Shown: positions 1-13,000 of the stretch, one piece after another | Layout: each line of letters starts with the position of its first letter | Numbering within the stretch: position 1 is the first letter of the stretch | From: Ophiura sarsii | Taxonomy: Eukaryota; Echinodermata; Ophiuroidea; Amphilepidida; Ophiuridae | DNA: 64,000 bases | Assembly: GCA_035610835.1 (NCBI GenBank) | Contig: CM069448.1 | Coordinates: forward strand, 12,028,462-12,092,461 | Reading direction: 5' to 3' | Notes under the pieces: generated by a model | Told to the model about the DNA's origin: nothing | The model's database searches: none | What the model saw: only the letters and a program-made list of their open reading frames with translations | Program-made: the position numbers and the translations under genes

Positions 1-692
1 CATTACAGAGCATCATATTTGGGACAAGTATTAAGAAAGAAATGTGAAATATTAAAAGAATCACAAGAAAATGCTTTATAGATGAATTTCATTAAAAAGC
101 ATGATTCGGGTAGTATCCCTTTAATTTGACCATTCCCCCTCACATATGGTTTACAAACTGATCAGATCTGGATACAGCACAAAATTTTAGTTCAGAAAAA
201 TGTTTTTGATTTTGTGGTATATCATTCCATCAAAGAATAGAGTAATTATTAAAGGCATATTCCTAGATTTTGGACAAAATTTCAGGATTGCGGACCATAA
301 AATCGGGTAATACCCCTTTAATGTGAGCCGAAATTGCATTATATCAGTTCTCAACATTACAGAGCATCATATTTGGGACAAGTAATGACAAAGAAATGTG
401 AAATATTAAAAGAATCACAAGAAAATGCTATAGGTGAATTTCATTAAAAAAACAAAAATCGGGTAGTATCCCTTTAATTTGACCATTTTCCCCTCTCAAA
501 TGGTTTACAAACTCATCAGATCTGGAATCAGCACAAAATTCCAGTTTAGAAAAATGTTTTTAATTTTGTGGTATACCATTCCATCAAAGAATAGAGTAAT
601 TATTAAAGGCATATTCCTAGATTTTTGACCAAATTTCAGGATTGTGGACCATAAAATCGGGTAATGCCCCTTTAATGTGAGCCGAAATTGCT
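1..692 (+). repeat. Tandem duplication, unit about 355 bp, two copies
   Basis: The unit starts with CATTACAGAGCATCATATTT at 1 and again at 355. Both copies run through the same AT-rich text to a shared block ending GTGAGCCGAAATTGC near 333 and 691. A third, more diverged copy begins near 3408. No coding potential is visible. The junction between copies 1 and 2 is useful because it preserves the empty site for the element inserted at 697. Confidence 0.85.
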
Positions 693-696
693 TTAT

Positions 697-3393
697 GGCC
701 ATGCGTTTTGAACTGGGCCTGCAAAAAGGTGGAGTTGTGACATTGGCACATCAAAAATGACATTGTCTATTCAATTTCTTGTATAAAGATACCACCTACA
801 TAGCTAAATTTGGTATCAAAATAAAGCTCTTATGCAGGGCAAGAAGATAAAAGTATTAGTATGTGTTAACATTTTGTCATTTTTTGTTAATTAATGGCTA
901 ATTAACCAACATCAGGGGTGGAGGAGAGTCCGGCGCAGGAGAGTCCGGCGCAGCAAATTTGGCATCTACAGTACAGTTCAGTGCAATTGAGTTAAATAAT
1001 GTTTATGGAATGAAATTGTTGCATCTAAGTACATAAACTCTGGTAAATAGACTGATTTGAATAATTTAGATGTTTAATAATGGGTAATCACCTTAATTAA
1101 TAAAGAATTAATCAATAATTATAGACCCGCAATGCATTGAAGAACTACATGTGTATATGACTGGATGGATATGTACTGACGCAGCGTCTTTTACCAGCAC
1201 ATACGGTTAGGCAAAGGCCTATAATACTATTATTTTGGAGTAGGGCTTATTGCATAGAATCTGAAACTTACATAAACCTCATACTTAGCCTAATTAAGCC
1301 AATTAAAATAATATATTTAACTAGCAACCAAATTGAACAGAAGTAAAAACAAGGCTACAATGTCGCGCCATTCAAATCAGTAGCTTTTCTCGATTGAGTG
1401 AGTGCAAGTGATCAGGATGTATCAGAAGACTCTGCAGATCAGTAGACACAGATTTAAATTTGCAACAGGTGGACTATACTGGGTTGATTGTGAAGGACTC
1501 TGGCATTGCAATTCAGCCATCATCTGATGCAATATATTCCTATTTCGTGCTTCATGTCATATCGGATGGTGTTGTTCCCTTGGAACAAAATACACAGTCA
1601 GATTATGGTCACATGTACTTATAAATAATGAAAGTGATCATGGTATGGGATGCATGAGTGATTCTATTGAGGGGATAATGTGATCAATACAAAGTATGAA
1701 CCTTTGTCTTTCAAACAATACACTTTTGGATTGTTAGATACCTTTGGTTATGTAACGTTATTAACATAAACACAATAGGTTTCAGACACTGACTGAAATC
1801 TGCCAATTATTTGGCTGGATATGTAATATGTTGAATATGGGTTGATTGATACATTTGCGTATATCTCGGCAATGCAAGCATAAAAACAGATAACACTTGG
1901 CACATAGTTAGAATACACACTTATCTCTGTTTGACACTCTTTTTTAGATCTGAATGCCTTAATACGAACAAGAAGGGACCATCTCAAACACGCTTTTATT
2001 TAGCAAAATCAACAATAATATACCTTAGAAAACAACAAAGGATAAAGAACAATAGAGGGATTATAATTTAATAAATTGTTGTGGGATGTAAAGCAATAAT
2101 AGTGGGGACTTCAAAAGGAGCTGTTCATAAAATTTCCTCAAACCATTGAAATTATATGACGATTACTTTACACAATATCTAGTAGCTCTAAAGATAACAG
2201 TAATAAGAGAGGTTGTGGCAGCCATCTTTGATTGATACATTCCTGTATATCTTCATTTTGACTATCACAATATGTTTACACATTGATTTAAACATTTTTC
2301 ATTATTTCTGATTAGAATTTGAAGGCTCAGTAAGCTTTTATCTGGTAAATTTCATGATTTTAGCCATTTTGGGCCCGTTTCAAAATTATCTGCCGTCTGC
2401 GCATGCGTATTTTTTCTGCAGGTTTCATGCGAATAAGTTCAGATAATTAGTTAACTATCATATGGAATCTTCCAAACTGGTTAATTGCTTGAATTTTTCC
2501 TAAATTGTTTGATTTTCCACCATATTAGTGATTCACTGACTAGGCATTTTTAAATAAAAATTAGCTATTTGAAATACTGATATTTGTATACCTTTTATTC
2601 AATTGCTTCTCCTTACTTTTTCCTCTTATACTACACATTCTAAATTACACAGGGATTAAGGTTATTGTCTTTAGTATCATATTTATGCGAAAAAAAATCG
2701 GGATTTACCTGCTTCTGATGTCATGTTATGCAATCTTCTTACCACGTGTTTCATAAAAACAATTCAAATTTCCCGCCAAATAACTGATTTAGCAGTGTCC
2801 CAAGTGTACTTACTTTGAGACAGTGCTATGACGTCATAGTTCACATTTAAAAATCCAAAAGTGTATTGTTTGAAAGACAAAGGTTCATATTTTGTATTTA
2901 TCACATTATCCCCTCAATAGAATCACTCATGCATCCCATACCATGATCACTTTCATTATTTATTGACTGCCCCTCGTATGTCAGATTTTTTCTTCGCAAA
3001 ATGACATTTTTTCCAGCCCGGTGCAAAATACTGTAAACATTACCTAGATATAGAAAGTTATATATGCTTGGAAAGCTTTAACTGTCAGAAATTCAAATCT
3101 GCAATAATTAACCTTGTAGGGTATGCAGAATTTTTTTCATATTTTTTTTTTCTCAGCAGATTTTTTTCATAAATTGTTGACCTTTTCAAATTCATAACCT
3201 TCTAGGGGTTCATCCTATGTTAATTTTAAGTGCATTTTTGAACTCCTACGACAATTTTAATCAAGAAAATGTATACTTTTGTGGGGGTAATGCCTAGTAT
3301 AGAAAAGTTATCGCCATTCAAATGAAATTACACGCGATATTCACCAATTTTAAGTTTGTCACACGAGACCGGCCCAACTTAAAACGCATGGCC
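697..3393. mobile_element. DNA transposon-like element, 23-bp inverted ends, TTAT target duplication
   Basis: The left end starts GGCCATGCGTTTTGAACTGG and the right end is its near-complement, ending CGCATGGCC. TTAT flanks both ends (693-696 and 3394-3397). The uninterrupted version of the same site is seen at about 321-345 in the tandem repeat, so the borders are well supported. The 2.7-kb interior has no long open frame or recognisable transposase, so it is non-autonomous or decayed. It contains a second inverted-repeat structure at 1621-2963. The superfamily is not assigned; a 4-bp duplication alone does not decide it. Confidence 0.75.
1621..2963. mobile_element. Nested inverted-repeat element, arms about 113 bp
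   Basis: Bases 1621-1733 and 2851-2963 are reverse complements with few mismatches, both carrying the AAAGTGATCATGGTATGGGA segment. The 1.1-kb interior is AT-rich with no convincing gene. It lies wholly inside the 697-3393 element and may be either a later insertion or that element's own internal structure. Confidence 0.6.
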
Positions 3394-3650
3394 TTATATC
3401 AGTTCTCAACATTACAGAGCATTTGGGACAAGTAATGAAAAAGACATGTGAAATATTAAAAGAATCACAAGAAAATGATTTATAGGTGAATTTCATTAAA
3501 AAAACATAATTCAGGTAGTATCCCTTTAATTTGACAACTTTTCTCACAGGTTCGGATTTTACACTCACCAGATTTGAAATCAGCACAAAATTTCAGTCTA
3601 GAAACACTTTTCAAATTTTGTGGTGTATTCCATGCAAGGTTTAAAAAAAA
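3394..3650 (+). repeat. Third, diverged copy of the 355-bp repeat
   Basis: After the TTAT at 3394 the sequence resumes the repeat with ATCAGTTCTCAACATTACAG and follows copies 1 and 2 for roughly 240 bases, with small deletions. This shows the 697-3393 element landed inside a repeat array of at least three units. Confidence 0.75.
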
Positions 3651-3732
3651 AATCATTCTTGGATCCCCAGCTACATAAATATGTGAAGTTATTCAGGGAT
3701 TAAAGACCATGGCGCACTAAACCAAAGATACC

Positions 3733-6700
3733 TGCAATTAGTCAGGGCCACTATGTAATTTCGTTGGATTTTTGTGGGGAGTTGCTAATTTTTGCATCTA
3801 ATTAATGTTTATAGACCACTGATACCAGAAAACAATGTTTACACATTTTTAAAATTTCCAATGGCGGCCATATTGGATTTTTAAAATGGCGGCAAAATTT
3901 TGACATATTTAAACTATTTTTAAACAAAACATGACATGTGGTCACTTTTTAAAGCTTATTTTTTTGGTATAACTGTCATGTCTGTTGCCCCTAAAGCAGA
4001 ACTAACTAGCCCTGATCTTAATTTCAAAATGGCGGCCATGACTAAGGGGTTATTCAAGATGGCGTCCAAAATGGCCGCCCAAACTGGTCAAATCTCATAA
4101 TATGACATAGCAATCAAAATATATGGTTTAAGTATAGTTTTAATAGTGGGATGTATGTCTTACATCACTAGACACTCATATCCAGAATTGTTGCTTTGTT
4201 AACACACCTTAAACCAAGATGGCCACCAAAATGGCCGCCAAAAATTGTAAAATTCCATAAATTGGCATAAATGAACCAACCTGTATGATCAGAGTATAGC
4301 TTTAACAATGGGATGTATGTATTAGATCACTAGAACGTCATATCTAGTATTCTTGATTTGTTAAAATACTTTAAAACCAAAATGGCCGCCAAATTAATGG
4401 CCAAAAATGGTCAAATATGGTCAAAATGTAATAAAATAGCATAATATCAACCGATATGTATGATGAAAATATGATTTTAACGATGGGATGTATGTGTTAG
4501 ACCACTAGTAACTCATATCCAATGTTTTTGCTTTGTTAACATAGTTAAAAATTCAAAATGGCTGCCAAAATATCCCCAAAATGGGTCCCAAATGGCTGCA
4601 AAAATGGTCAAATTCTATTAAATGTGATAATATCATCCAAAATGTATAATGAAAATATAGTTTTAATAATGGGATGTATGTATTAGGCACCTAGTAATTA
4701 ATATCCAGTATTTTTGCTTTGTTAACATACTTATAAATACAAAATGGCCCCAAAAATGGATCCCAAAATGACTGAACAAATTGTCGGAATTCCATAAAAT
4801 GGGATAATATCAACCAAAATGTATGATGAAAGTATAGTTTTAACATTGAGATGTATAATTTAGACCACTAGTAACTCATATCCAGTATATTTGCATTGTA
4901 ATAGCATACTTTAAATCCAAGATGGCCACCAAAATGGCTGCTGTAAATGTAAAAATAGTCTACATAAGTGTAAGATAATCCAGAATAGATATTGTAAGAG
5001 TGTATATTACATTACATGCAGCAAATAGTATGTTCTAAACTGTTGAGCATTGCTTTTAGATATAAGGCCCACCTCTGTGACAGTTTTGATTCGGTAAAAC
5101 TTTCCAAAATGGCTGCTAGAATGGTTAAGTTGATGTTAAATGACCCAAAACAATTGTTTTGTATTGTAAATGACCATAATTATTATGTAATGCCAACACC
5201 CCAAATATAATGGGACAGCATTCACTATATGTCTATGATAAAGCCTAGGGGCTGTACTAGATCTAGTTTGAGTATTTTAAAATATATAAGATGGCTTTAA
5301 AAGGTTAAAATAACTGAAAAGCAGTATTAGTTCATTGTTAGTGTTACATTAGATATGACCAAATTATTATATGTATAGCTTTTAATCCACCTAGTAGACA
5401 TATTTGTATGTGACAATGTATGATATAATGTTATAGAGTCCATTTCTTTCCATTCTGACTATATTTTAATCAATTGGTGACCACTTGTAGTAATTGTTTT
5501 GACCATGTGGAGGTAATTGTATTGACCATTTAGAGGTAATTTTAATGAAATGGTCATTATAATGGCCATCGTAATAACATTACATTGTCAAAATGGAGTC
5601 TATACCATTCAATCATACATTGTCACATACAAATACGTTTACTGGATGGATTAAAAGCTGTAGATATAATAACTTGGTCATATCTAATGTAACCCTAACA
5701 ATAAACTAATACTGTTTTTCGGTTATTTTACCCTTTTGCCGCCATCTTGGATATTTTAAAATACTCAAACTAGATCTAGGCTTTATCATAATAATATAGT
5801 GAATGCTGTCCCATTAGATTCGGGGTGTTGGTATTACATAGTATGGTCATTTACAATACAATACAATTTTGTTAGGTCATTTAACATCAACTTAATAATA
5901 GTAGGGACTGCTCAGGAATATAGCTACAAGAAAAACCGAAGTCAATCGAATAAATATAGACAACGCAACACGTAGACGCAACACCTTGAGCAAATCATGA
6001 TTAGGGGATACACAAGCCAAGCCCGGTTGAAATAGTGAAATGTCAAGGTACAAAGTATAGTGATGATACTTTTAGGTTTATTAGTTGCTAAATGGGAGTG
6101 CTATAGTAAGATAGATTTATTTCGTAAACATGTAGGCCTAACTCTAATTAATTGGCAGAAATCGGTATTTCAACTTGATAGTTGAGCCAATAAAGCTAGA
6201 GTAATATATGCTCAAATGAGCATGAAATATTATACACGTTTTACAGATAAAATCTTATAGCAACAGGCGATACCATGGTTTCATTGGGCGGATAGGGCCT
6301 CAAATCATCAGTCGCCGACCATTTGGTCAGTTCAGGGCATGTATTGAATAAAGTAAACATGAAATATTCACTGATTGAGCATTGTAGGCTTATATAAATA
6401 AATATATAGGGCATGCGTCGTTCTAAAAGCACGCACTTATGAATTAATGGCAGTAATGGCAGCCATTTTGGAAAGTGATACAGAATCAAAATTGTCACAG
6501 AGGTGGGCCTTATATCTAAAAGCAATAGCTTAACAGTTTAGAACATACTATGTGGTGTATGTGATGTAATATTCTTACAATATCTATTCTGGATTGTCAG
6601 ACACTCATGTAGACTATTTTTACATTTACAGCGGCCATTTTGGTGGCCATCTTGGATTTAAAGTTTGTTATTACAATTCAAATATACTGGATATGAGTTA

Positions 6701-7668
6701 CCAGTGGTCTAATACATACATCCCAATGTTAAAACTATACTTTCATCTTACATTTTGGTTGATATTATCCCATTTTATGGAATTCCGACAATTTGTTCAG
6801 TCATTTTGGGACCCATTTTGGGGACCATTTTGGATTTTTAAGTATATTAACAAAGCAAAAACACTCGGATATGAGTTACATGTGGTCTAATACATACATC
6901 TTATCATTAAAACTATTTTTATCATACATTTTGGTTGATATTATCCCATTTTATGGAATTTGACAATTTTTGAAGCGATTTTGAGACCCATTTTGGGGCC
7001 ATTTTGGCAGCCATTTTGGATTTCTAACTATGTCAACAAAGCAACAGTACTTGATATGAGTTACTAGTGGTCTGATACATACATCCCACCATTAAAATCA
7101 TATTTTCATCATACATTTCAGTTGATATTATGCTATTCTATTGAAATTTTTATAATATTTGACCATTTTTGGGCATCAATTTGGCGGCCATTTTGGTTTT
7201 AAAGTATGTTAACAAAACAAGAATACTAGATTTGAGTTTCCAGTGGTCTGTATTATACATCCCATTGTTAAAGCTATACTCTAAACATACATGTTGGATC
7301 ATATATGCCAATTTATGGAATTTTACCATTTTTGGTGGCCATTTTGGCGGCCATCTTGGTTTTCGGTGTGTTAATAAAGCAAAAGTTCTGGATATGAGTG
7401 TGTAGTGGTCTAATACATACATCCCACTATTAAAACTATACTTTCACGGTTTTCACCATACATTTTGATTGCTATACGTCATTTAATGAGATGAAGATTG
7501 GCGGCCATTTTGAAATTCCAAAATGGCTGTCATAACGGATTTTAAAAATGTGTAAACATTGGTTTTCACTTTCTGTAGACCTTTACCTTCATGAAAATGC
7601 AAAAATTAGCAACTCCCCACAAAAATCCAACGAATCTACTGCAAAGCACATAGTGGCCCTGACTAAAT
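3733..7668. mobile_element. Giant foldback element, arms about 1.9 kb built of tandem repeats
   Basis: The left edge (AGTCAGGGCCACTATG at 3738) is matched in reverse by CATAGTGGCCCTGACT near 7650. The two halves stay reverse-complementary to a centre near 5530. Each arm holds about five copies of a 160-185-bp unit carrying ATGGCGGCCAAAATGG-type text and GGGATGTATG (left arm near 4150, 4312, 4486, 4671, 4850). A roughly 550-bp segment at 5897-6443 is present only in the right arm. No transposase frame is seen. Long inverted arms made of tandem units are the hallmark of foldback elements such as Drosophila FB and sea-urchin TU. Confidence 0.8.
5897..6443. other. Arm-specific insertion inside the giant foldback
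   Basis: The left arm runs directly from AAAATGGCTGCTAGAATGG (5107) to TTAAGTTGATGTTAAATG (5123). In the right arm the complementary text is interrupted after ACATCAACTTA (5895) by about 550 bases before the complement resumes at CATTTTGGAAAG near 6462. No gene or clear terminal repeat is visible in the extra piece. Confidence 0.5.
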
Positions 7669-8283
7669 CCCGGGGGGCCAGTCAAACATAATAGTGTACA
7701 CATGCGTGACCAAAAAAAACGCGTAAAAAGGGGTGTTTTTTCAGTGTTGGACGCGTCACGCGAGTGACGCGTTAAGGATATCAAAAACACTGATTTTCAA
7801 GAAAAAGGGTGGCTTAAAATACCGGTCGAACGTGTTTAGGGTAACTTGTTTTGTTCCCCGTTCCCAGAAGAATGTTATCCCCGTTTTTTTAGCTTTCTTT
7901 TGAGCGTCTCATTTCTCGTTTCTAGCGTCATAATCGCCATAGCAACCGAGATAGCAAAGACCGTCCCCAAGACCGTCGTTTTGTACCGTTCACAATATGC
8001 GCTAGAGACTGGCGAATCCCGACGAACTGCAACGGGCTGACATTTCAGCTGATAATTTTGACAGCGGTAGAATTCTGACCCGGGAATTCTGTTTAGGGGT
8101 CATATTCTGGCAAGAACTTGCTTAGGGGTCAAAATTTGCAAGGAAAGCGCGCTAAAAACTTGTTTAGGGGGTAATTTTGCTTGCAGGGTAAAACTTGTTT
8201 AAGGGGTGTCTGGAAAAAAATTGGTCACGCATGTGTACACTATTATGTTTGACTGCCCCCCCCCCCCCCTCCCCCCCCCCGGG
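7669..8283. mobile_element. Short inverted-repeat element with G/C-run ends
   Basis: The left end reads CCCGGGGGGCCAGTCAAACA and continues with ATAATAGTGTACACATGCG. The right end (8219-8283) is its reverse complement and ends in a long poly-C run and CCGGG. The inverted ends are about 43 bp. The interior (about 500 bp) has imperfect repeats of GTTTAGGGGTCA and no transposase. It abuts the right end of the giant foldback. Confidence 0.65.
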
Positions 8284-8427
8284 CCTGCAATCGAAGTGGG
8301 AGTTCTGATTCACTCTAGATTCTACATGTACAACCTGCCCTCCTAGATGTAATGCGTTCATCAAAATAGAGTACGGTACATGGTCAAATTCTGTAAAAAA
8401 TCCCATAAAAGATATCATCTCTGAACT

Positions 8428-8672
8428 TGATCAATGAACGGGGGGGGGGGGGGGGGGGGGGGGGGTGGGGGGAAGGGGCAAGAAAGTTTCAGGTGCAGGC
8501 AGTAAAGTAATACAGGGGGGTCAAAAAAGTTTAAGGCATGGCGAGAGAGGGAGGGGGGGACAAAAAAGTTTAAGGCATAGCGAGAGGGGGGGGGGGGTCA
8601 AAAAAGTGTTGATATACCAAAAATAAAATTATCCAGCCCCCCCCCCACCAAAGTATTTATGAACGGTCCCTA
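8428..8672. mobile_element. Poly-G rich element remnant of the GGGACCGTTCAT family
   Basis: A run of more than 20 G at 8441 is followed by three imperfect repeats of GTCAAAAAAGTTTAAGGCAT. The right edge is GTATTTATGAACGGTCCCTA, which matches the ends of the element at 43139-44015. The left edge (CAATGAACGGGG) looks truncated or rearranged. No coding content. Confidence 0.5.
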
Positions 8673-8751
8673 ACTGCGCTGTGTGGGGATCCACTATGCC
8701 GTATGGCATTGACAATTACAATTATAAACCACCTATTTTCATACTGAACAC

Positions 8752-8905
8752 TGAGGGTACTTGTAAGTCAAACAGCGGAGATAAAATTTGCTCATATAAT
8801 GTATATCTCAGATTTTTAGTTATCTATTTTGACTATCTGTGCTATTTTGAATTAGCCAACCTCAAAGCACCTGGTCCGGGACTTTTGTTGCTAGGTGTAT
8901 TTCAA
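8752..8905 (+). repeat. Dispersed repeat related to the hairpin at 12595-13000
   Basis: The segment with GTATATCTCAGATTTTT, TTTTGAATTAGC and CCTCAAAGCACCTGGTC repeats the right arm of the 12595-13000 hairpin at lower identity. Only one arm is visible, so it is a partial copy. Confidence 0.6.
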
Positions 8906-9016
8906 ACCATAGGCCTAAATAGGCGAAAATGCATTTGAGATGTGCTGGAGGCTGCGCCCTAATTTTGATAAACTCAATGAGATTTGTACATTTTTACAAT
9001 TGTAGTACCGTATGAA

Positions 9017-9503
9017 GGGGTCACACCACTAAATAGAGCTCCATAGGGATACGTACAAAAACACTGATATAAAACTCTGTTTTAGACCACTAAATTGCGA
9101 AATTTGACCCTGTAGAGTGATTTTTTCTTAAAGATTATCACATTTCCCCACCAAAAAGTGAAAAAATAGGTAGGTTGACCTGCTCGATTTTCCAAAATAT
9201 GCCCACGGGAGTTACTACCTCTCCGACGAGCTTGGAAATGTCGCCGTAATCGCCAATGTTTCCAGTAAAAAGCACAAATTTGAAAGATCTCTCAACATTT
9301 ACCTAGATGATATTCACAGTTGCCTAGTCAGGGTGCATGTAGTGTAGGTGATGTCCCATTAATCATAATTAATCAAAAATCATAGGCATTTGCGCAATTG
9401 TATTACTCAAGTCTTTTTAAATTGAGGATTTTGTACTTTCCGATTTTAGTTTTAAACACCGATTTAAGGATAGGGGATACCCCATTTAGTGTAGTGCACC
9501 CTG
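9017..9503. mobile_element. Short element with GGGGTCACACCACTAAAT-type inverted ends
   Basis: The left edge GGGGTCACACCACTAAAT is roughly complementary to ATTTAGTGTAGTGCACCCTG near 9485-9505. The ends resemble those of the pair at 61471 and 62445. The interior has no gene. The stretch 9504-9850 shows nothing I recognise. Bases 9853-9940 match the right side of the small element at 46479-46600, including the terminal CCCCTTTAA. Confidence 0.4.
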
Positions 9504-10227
9504 AAACACCTGTAAGAGAAATCAGCCCTCTTTGTACAACAAAACGCCGTCACTGAATCAAATATTCTGATCTACGACGGGACTTAGATCAGAATTTCAC
9601 ACTATAGTTGGGGAGCAAAAGGGTCTTCCGGTCCCGGCTGACACAGGGAGTTATGTTCTTTGTAGTTGGTAAAATTGAAACCTAGGGGGACATCCTTGCC
9701 CGGCAACTTGGGTTGATTGACCTTGATTTGAGTGGAAGGTCACATGTGTTTTTCAAAACCATATGTGCTCCCCAGATATAGCTCTATAAACAGTCATGGG
9801 TATAAAGGCTGCATTTGTGATTTCGTGAGTGGTAACAGCAAAAACTTAATAACCATTATTAATGTTCATCTTGAATTCTGAAGTAAATTACTAGAATAAA
9901 CAAATAATTCTTTAACACTACACGGACGTGCCCCTTTAATCCTTACCGAAGTAACCCGGGCTCCGTCGTCCAGTGGTCACATTTTTCTGGCCGGTGCCAA
10001 TTAGTCTTTATCTGCTTTACTCGGTTAAAATACACTCTTCGGGTTGTGAGATGAAGATCATATCTTCATACATTGTAGACTTGTTGAGAGTCTATCATGA
10101 ATTCTCGGAAATTCCCCGGTATATTTTTATCGAACTCGACCATCAAACACGAATAAAGCACCGGAACTGATGCCGCATTGCGCCCGGGGATTGCGACGCC
10201 TACAAATTGAGAAAACGCACTGCTGGT

Positions 10228-10463
10228 ATAATTTATAAACTCCTCACAAAAGTGTCGAGACACTCACACATGATCCACTAATTAACGGCCCGAAAGGGTA
10301 TGGATTAATCGAAGCCACTAACCCAGTGCATAATTTTGTTCTGCGTAATTTGACACCTCGATTGTTGAGATCCGATGCTGCGGAGCGGAGTTATTGTCAT
10401 TTCGATGGACCATGGCAGGTAATAAATGGACGTAGGTGCAGTTTTAAAAGAGACAATCGTCCC
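10228..10463 (+). repeat. Single arm of the CTGCTCACAAAAAG hairpin family
   Basis: The text from CTCCTCACAAAAGTGTCGAG through TTTGACACCTCGATTGTTG to GCGGAGCGGAGTTATTGTCA matches the left arm of the complete hairpin element at 14608-15076. This copy is diverged and its continuation is interrupted by the element at 10466. The stretch 9945-10227 upstream holds nothing I recognise. Confidence 0.65.
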
Positions 10464-10465
10464 TA

Positions 10466-11558
10466 CAGCGTGTCCCAAAAAACTGGGTCCAAAACTGTCA
10501 GAGCTTATAACTTAAAATATGGAAAAACATAGATACTTCATGTTTGGGAATATAAAAGTAAATATATCTGACATTATTTGGTAAAATTATAAGACCAATC
10601 GGATGTAAGGTTTTAAAAATACAAAGCTTTGCATACAGCGTGGTCAGAAACCGTTTTTTCCAATTTAGCCCATGAACCGTCCATGCGTTGCATTTGCGCA
10701 TCGTACTGACGTCATCAAAGTTTTGCCTTTGACTTGATAACAATGATAACAATGACTTACTCAGGGAAATCTTCGTCATAAGGGGGATAAAAAGTGTAAT
10801 ACCTATGATTTTTGTTAGAAAAAATCAATAAATAACCTTCTGAGACGTCACTGCCATCTTTGAAGCAGTTCAAGAACCATTTCTTGAAATTGGAAACCAG
10901 CCGTTAAGTCAGTCATCTCATCAAAAGAATTAGAGGCAGGGCTGGAACTTCCTTTTTTTCAACCAGCCAGTCGGGATCGGGCAGGTAACTCACGAAAAAT
11001 ACCTGCCCAACAGAAGTTCCACCAGCCAGTGTAACTCTCACTTGCACCGTGAGTTTGAAATTGTTTACCATTCAGTCGGTTGCCGGTTTCCCGATACAAA
11101 ATTTACCCGCAATGGGCAGGTGGGCGGATGCTATTTCCAGGCATGGTATCAGGGTTAACAGTTACTCTGTTTTTTGTATATATTCAACGAAAAGGTTACT
11201 GCAATGTGTATTTATAATGCTGAATATGTGATCCAAAATACCTATAATTTAACCCTTTTCTACCAAACATAAGATATTTCGGAAAATAAACACCATGCAC
11301 ATGATGATAGGGAAACTTGCACACAACGCAAATGCAAGGCATTAGGTGGTTTATTGCTAAATTGGAAAAAATGGGTTCTAACCACGCTCTGTTGAAAGCT
11401 TTGTATTTCAGAAAGTTGCCATTTGATTGGTCTCACATTTTAACCAGTTAAGGTCAGATATATGTACCTTAATATTTTTACATATGAAGCAGCTACGTTT
11501 TCAACTTTTTAAGTTACAAGCTCTACAGATTTTGGACCCAGTTTTTTGGGACACGCTG
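10466..11558. mobile_element. Tc1/mariner-like non-autonomous element, TA target duplication
   Basis: The ends are CAGCGTGTCCCAAAAAACTG at left and its complement, ending CACGCTG, at right, each flanked by TA (10464-10465 and 11559-11560). The inverted ends are about 30 bp with weaker pairing further in. The interior has no intact transposase. The TA duplication and CAGxGTGTCCC-type termini fit the Tc1/mariner superfamily. It interrupts the hairpin-family copy at 10228. Confidence 0.75.
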
Positions 11559-11560
11559 TA

Positions 11561-12594
11561 TTATATACATTCATGACATTGTAGACAATGATAGAAGCAG
11601 GTTTGCACTTGAATGATAAGGTTTATGCTTTACACACGCTGTTGCGGACAATGATAGCGGACACACAAAGTACTGAAGATAACGATAAAGTCATGGCAAA
11701 GTTGAAGTTGTATGAAAAGAATAGATATGTGTTGTGAAAGGAACACATTATTTTCATTTTCTGAGTGTATGTTGCACTTTTGTACACGTGTTGTCTATTG
11801 TCTATTATAGCAGGCTTTCTCAACTAGATTTACTGATGCTCCACATTTAGTAACCAACTTGTTGAAGGCTCCACTTGGGGGTCCAGGGGAAAAGCCACGG
11901 CGGTGGTCCAGGGGGCAGCACCCTTTGAAGCTCCTGGGTTTTGGTGTTTTTCGCGGTTACCGCGTATAAGAAGCAAAAGTCAACCAATTAGAGACCACAC
12001 ATTTCTGTTAATGCGCCTTTAGGTGATTTGGACGAAAACCATGTCTATTATCTCTCAGGAATGATTGATTCCTTGGTCTCCATATTTATTGCCCAAACAT
12101 GTGGTTTTATTACCAGTTATTATCCAAAATAGTTTTGACTATTTGCAGCATGTTGCAGCATGATGAAATACCCGTGCGATTGAATTGCTGTCTATTCACA
12201 GATCTCCCCAGGCCTTCAGTAACCGTGGTAACACATTCCATACTGCTATTAGTTTTACCATAGGCCTATGTACAAAACAGATTTTTTAATAAACTTGTCC
12301 TAACTGTCAAAGTTTATCTCAAGGGTTAATGAACTAATACTAGGCATATTTGTACTTTTTTAAATGCATTTCCTATGGTGATTCTAAATATGGTGTTAAA
12401 AAAATTCAATGTGTGACATAACATTTTGTGAAATTTTAGAACTGTCATCTAGCTGCAGACCATTGCGCGTGGAAACTCCTGTCAACGATACAAATTTTCT
12501 TGCCAAAGTTTATTATAACTCCAAGACTCCAAGAGCACCCTGATCTATGCATTATAGGTTCAAGTATTGGGTCAAGTGGCGATACAATGACATC
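11561..12594. other. No recognised feature
   Basis: I see no gene, no paired ends and no clear repeat here. A short G/C-rich patch near 11850-11950 (CTCCACTTGGGGGTCCAGGG) resembles the decayed end of a transposon but has no partner. Confidence 0.5.
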
Positions 12595-13000
12595 ACTAGC
12601 ACATAAAGTCCCTGACCAGGTGCTTTGAGGTTGGCTAATTCAAAATATATAATCGGTACCAACAAAATCGAATGGATACTTTTAAAGTTATGGTGATTTC
12701 AAGACCGTGCATAACAACAGCAAAGTTGCACTAGGTATAGGAAATCATTGATTTGTGTGACAGTTTTGACAGTAATCACACACAATTCAATGAATACCTA
12801 GTGCAACTTTGCTGTTGTTATGCGCGGTCATTGAAATCGCCATAACTTTAAAAGTATCCATTCGATTTTGTTGAATGAGGTATCAAACTGCGGAAAAGAA
12901 ATTTCCTCATTTAATGTATATCTCAGATTTTTGGTACCGATTATATATTTTGAATTAGCAAACCTCAAAGCACCTGGTCAGGGACTTTATGTGCTAGGTG
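12595..13000. mobile_element. Hairpin element, arms about 180 bp
   Basis: CTAGCACATAAAGTCCCTGA at 12596 is complementary to the text ending TTTATGTGCTAG near 12998, and the arms pair inward through CCTAGTGCAACTTTGCTGTTG around a loop near 12760. A small asymmetric insertion is present in the right arm. A (TA)n run follows at 13002-13017. No coding content. Confidence 0.75.
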
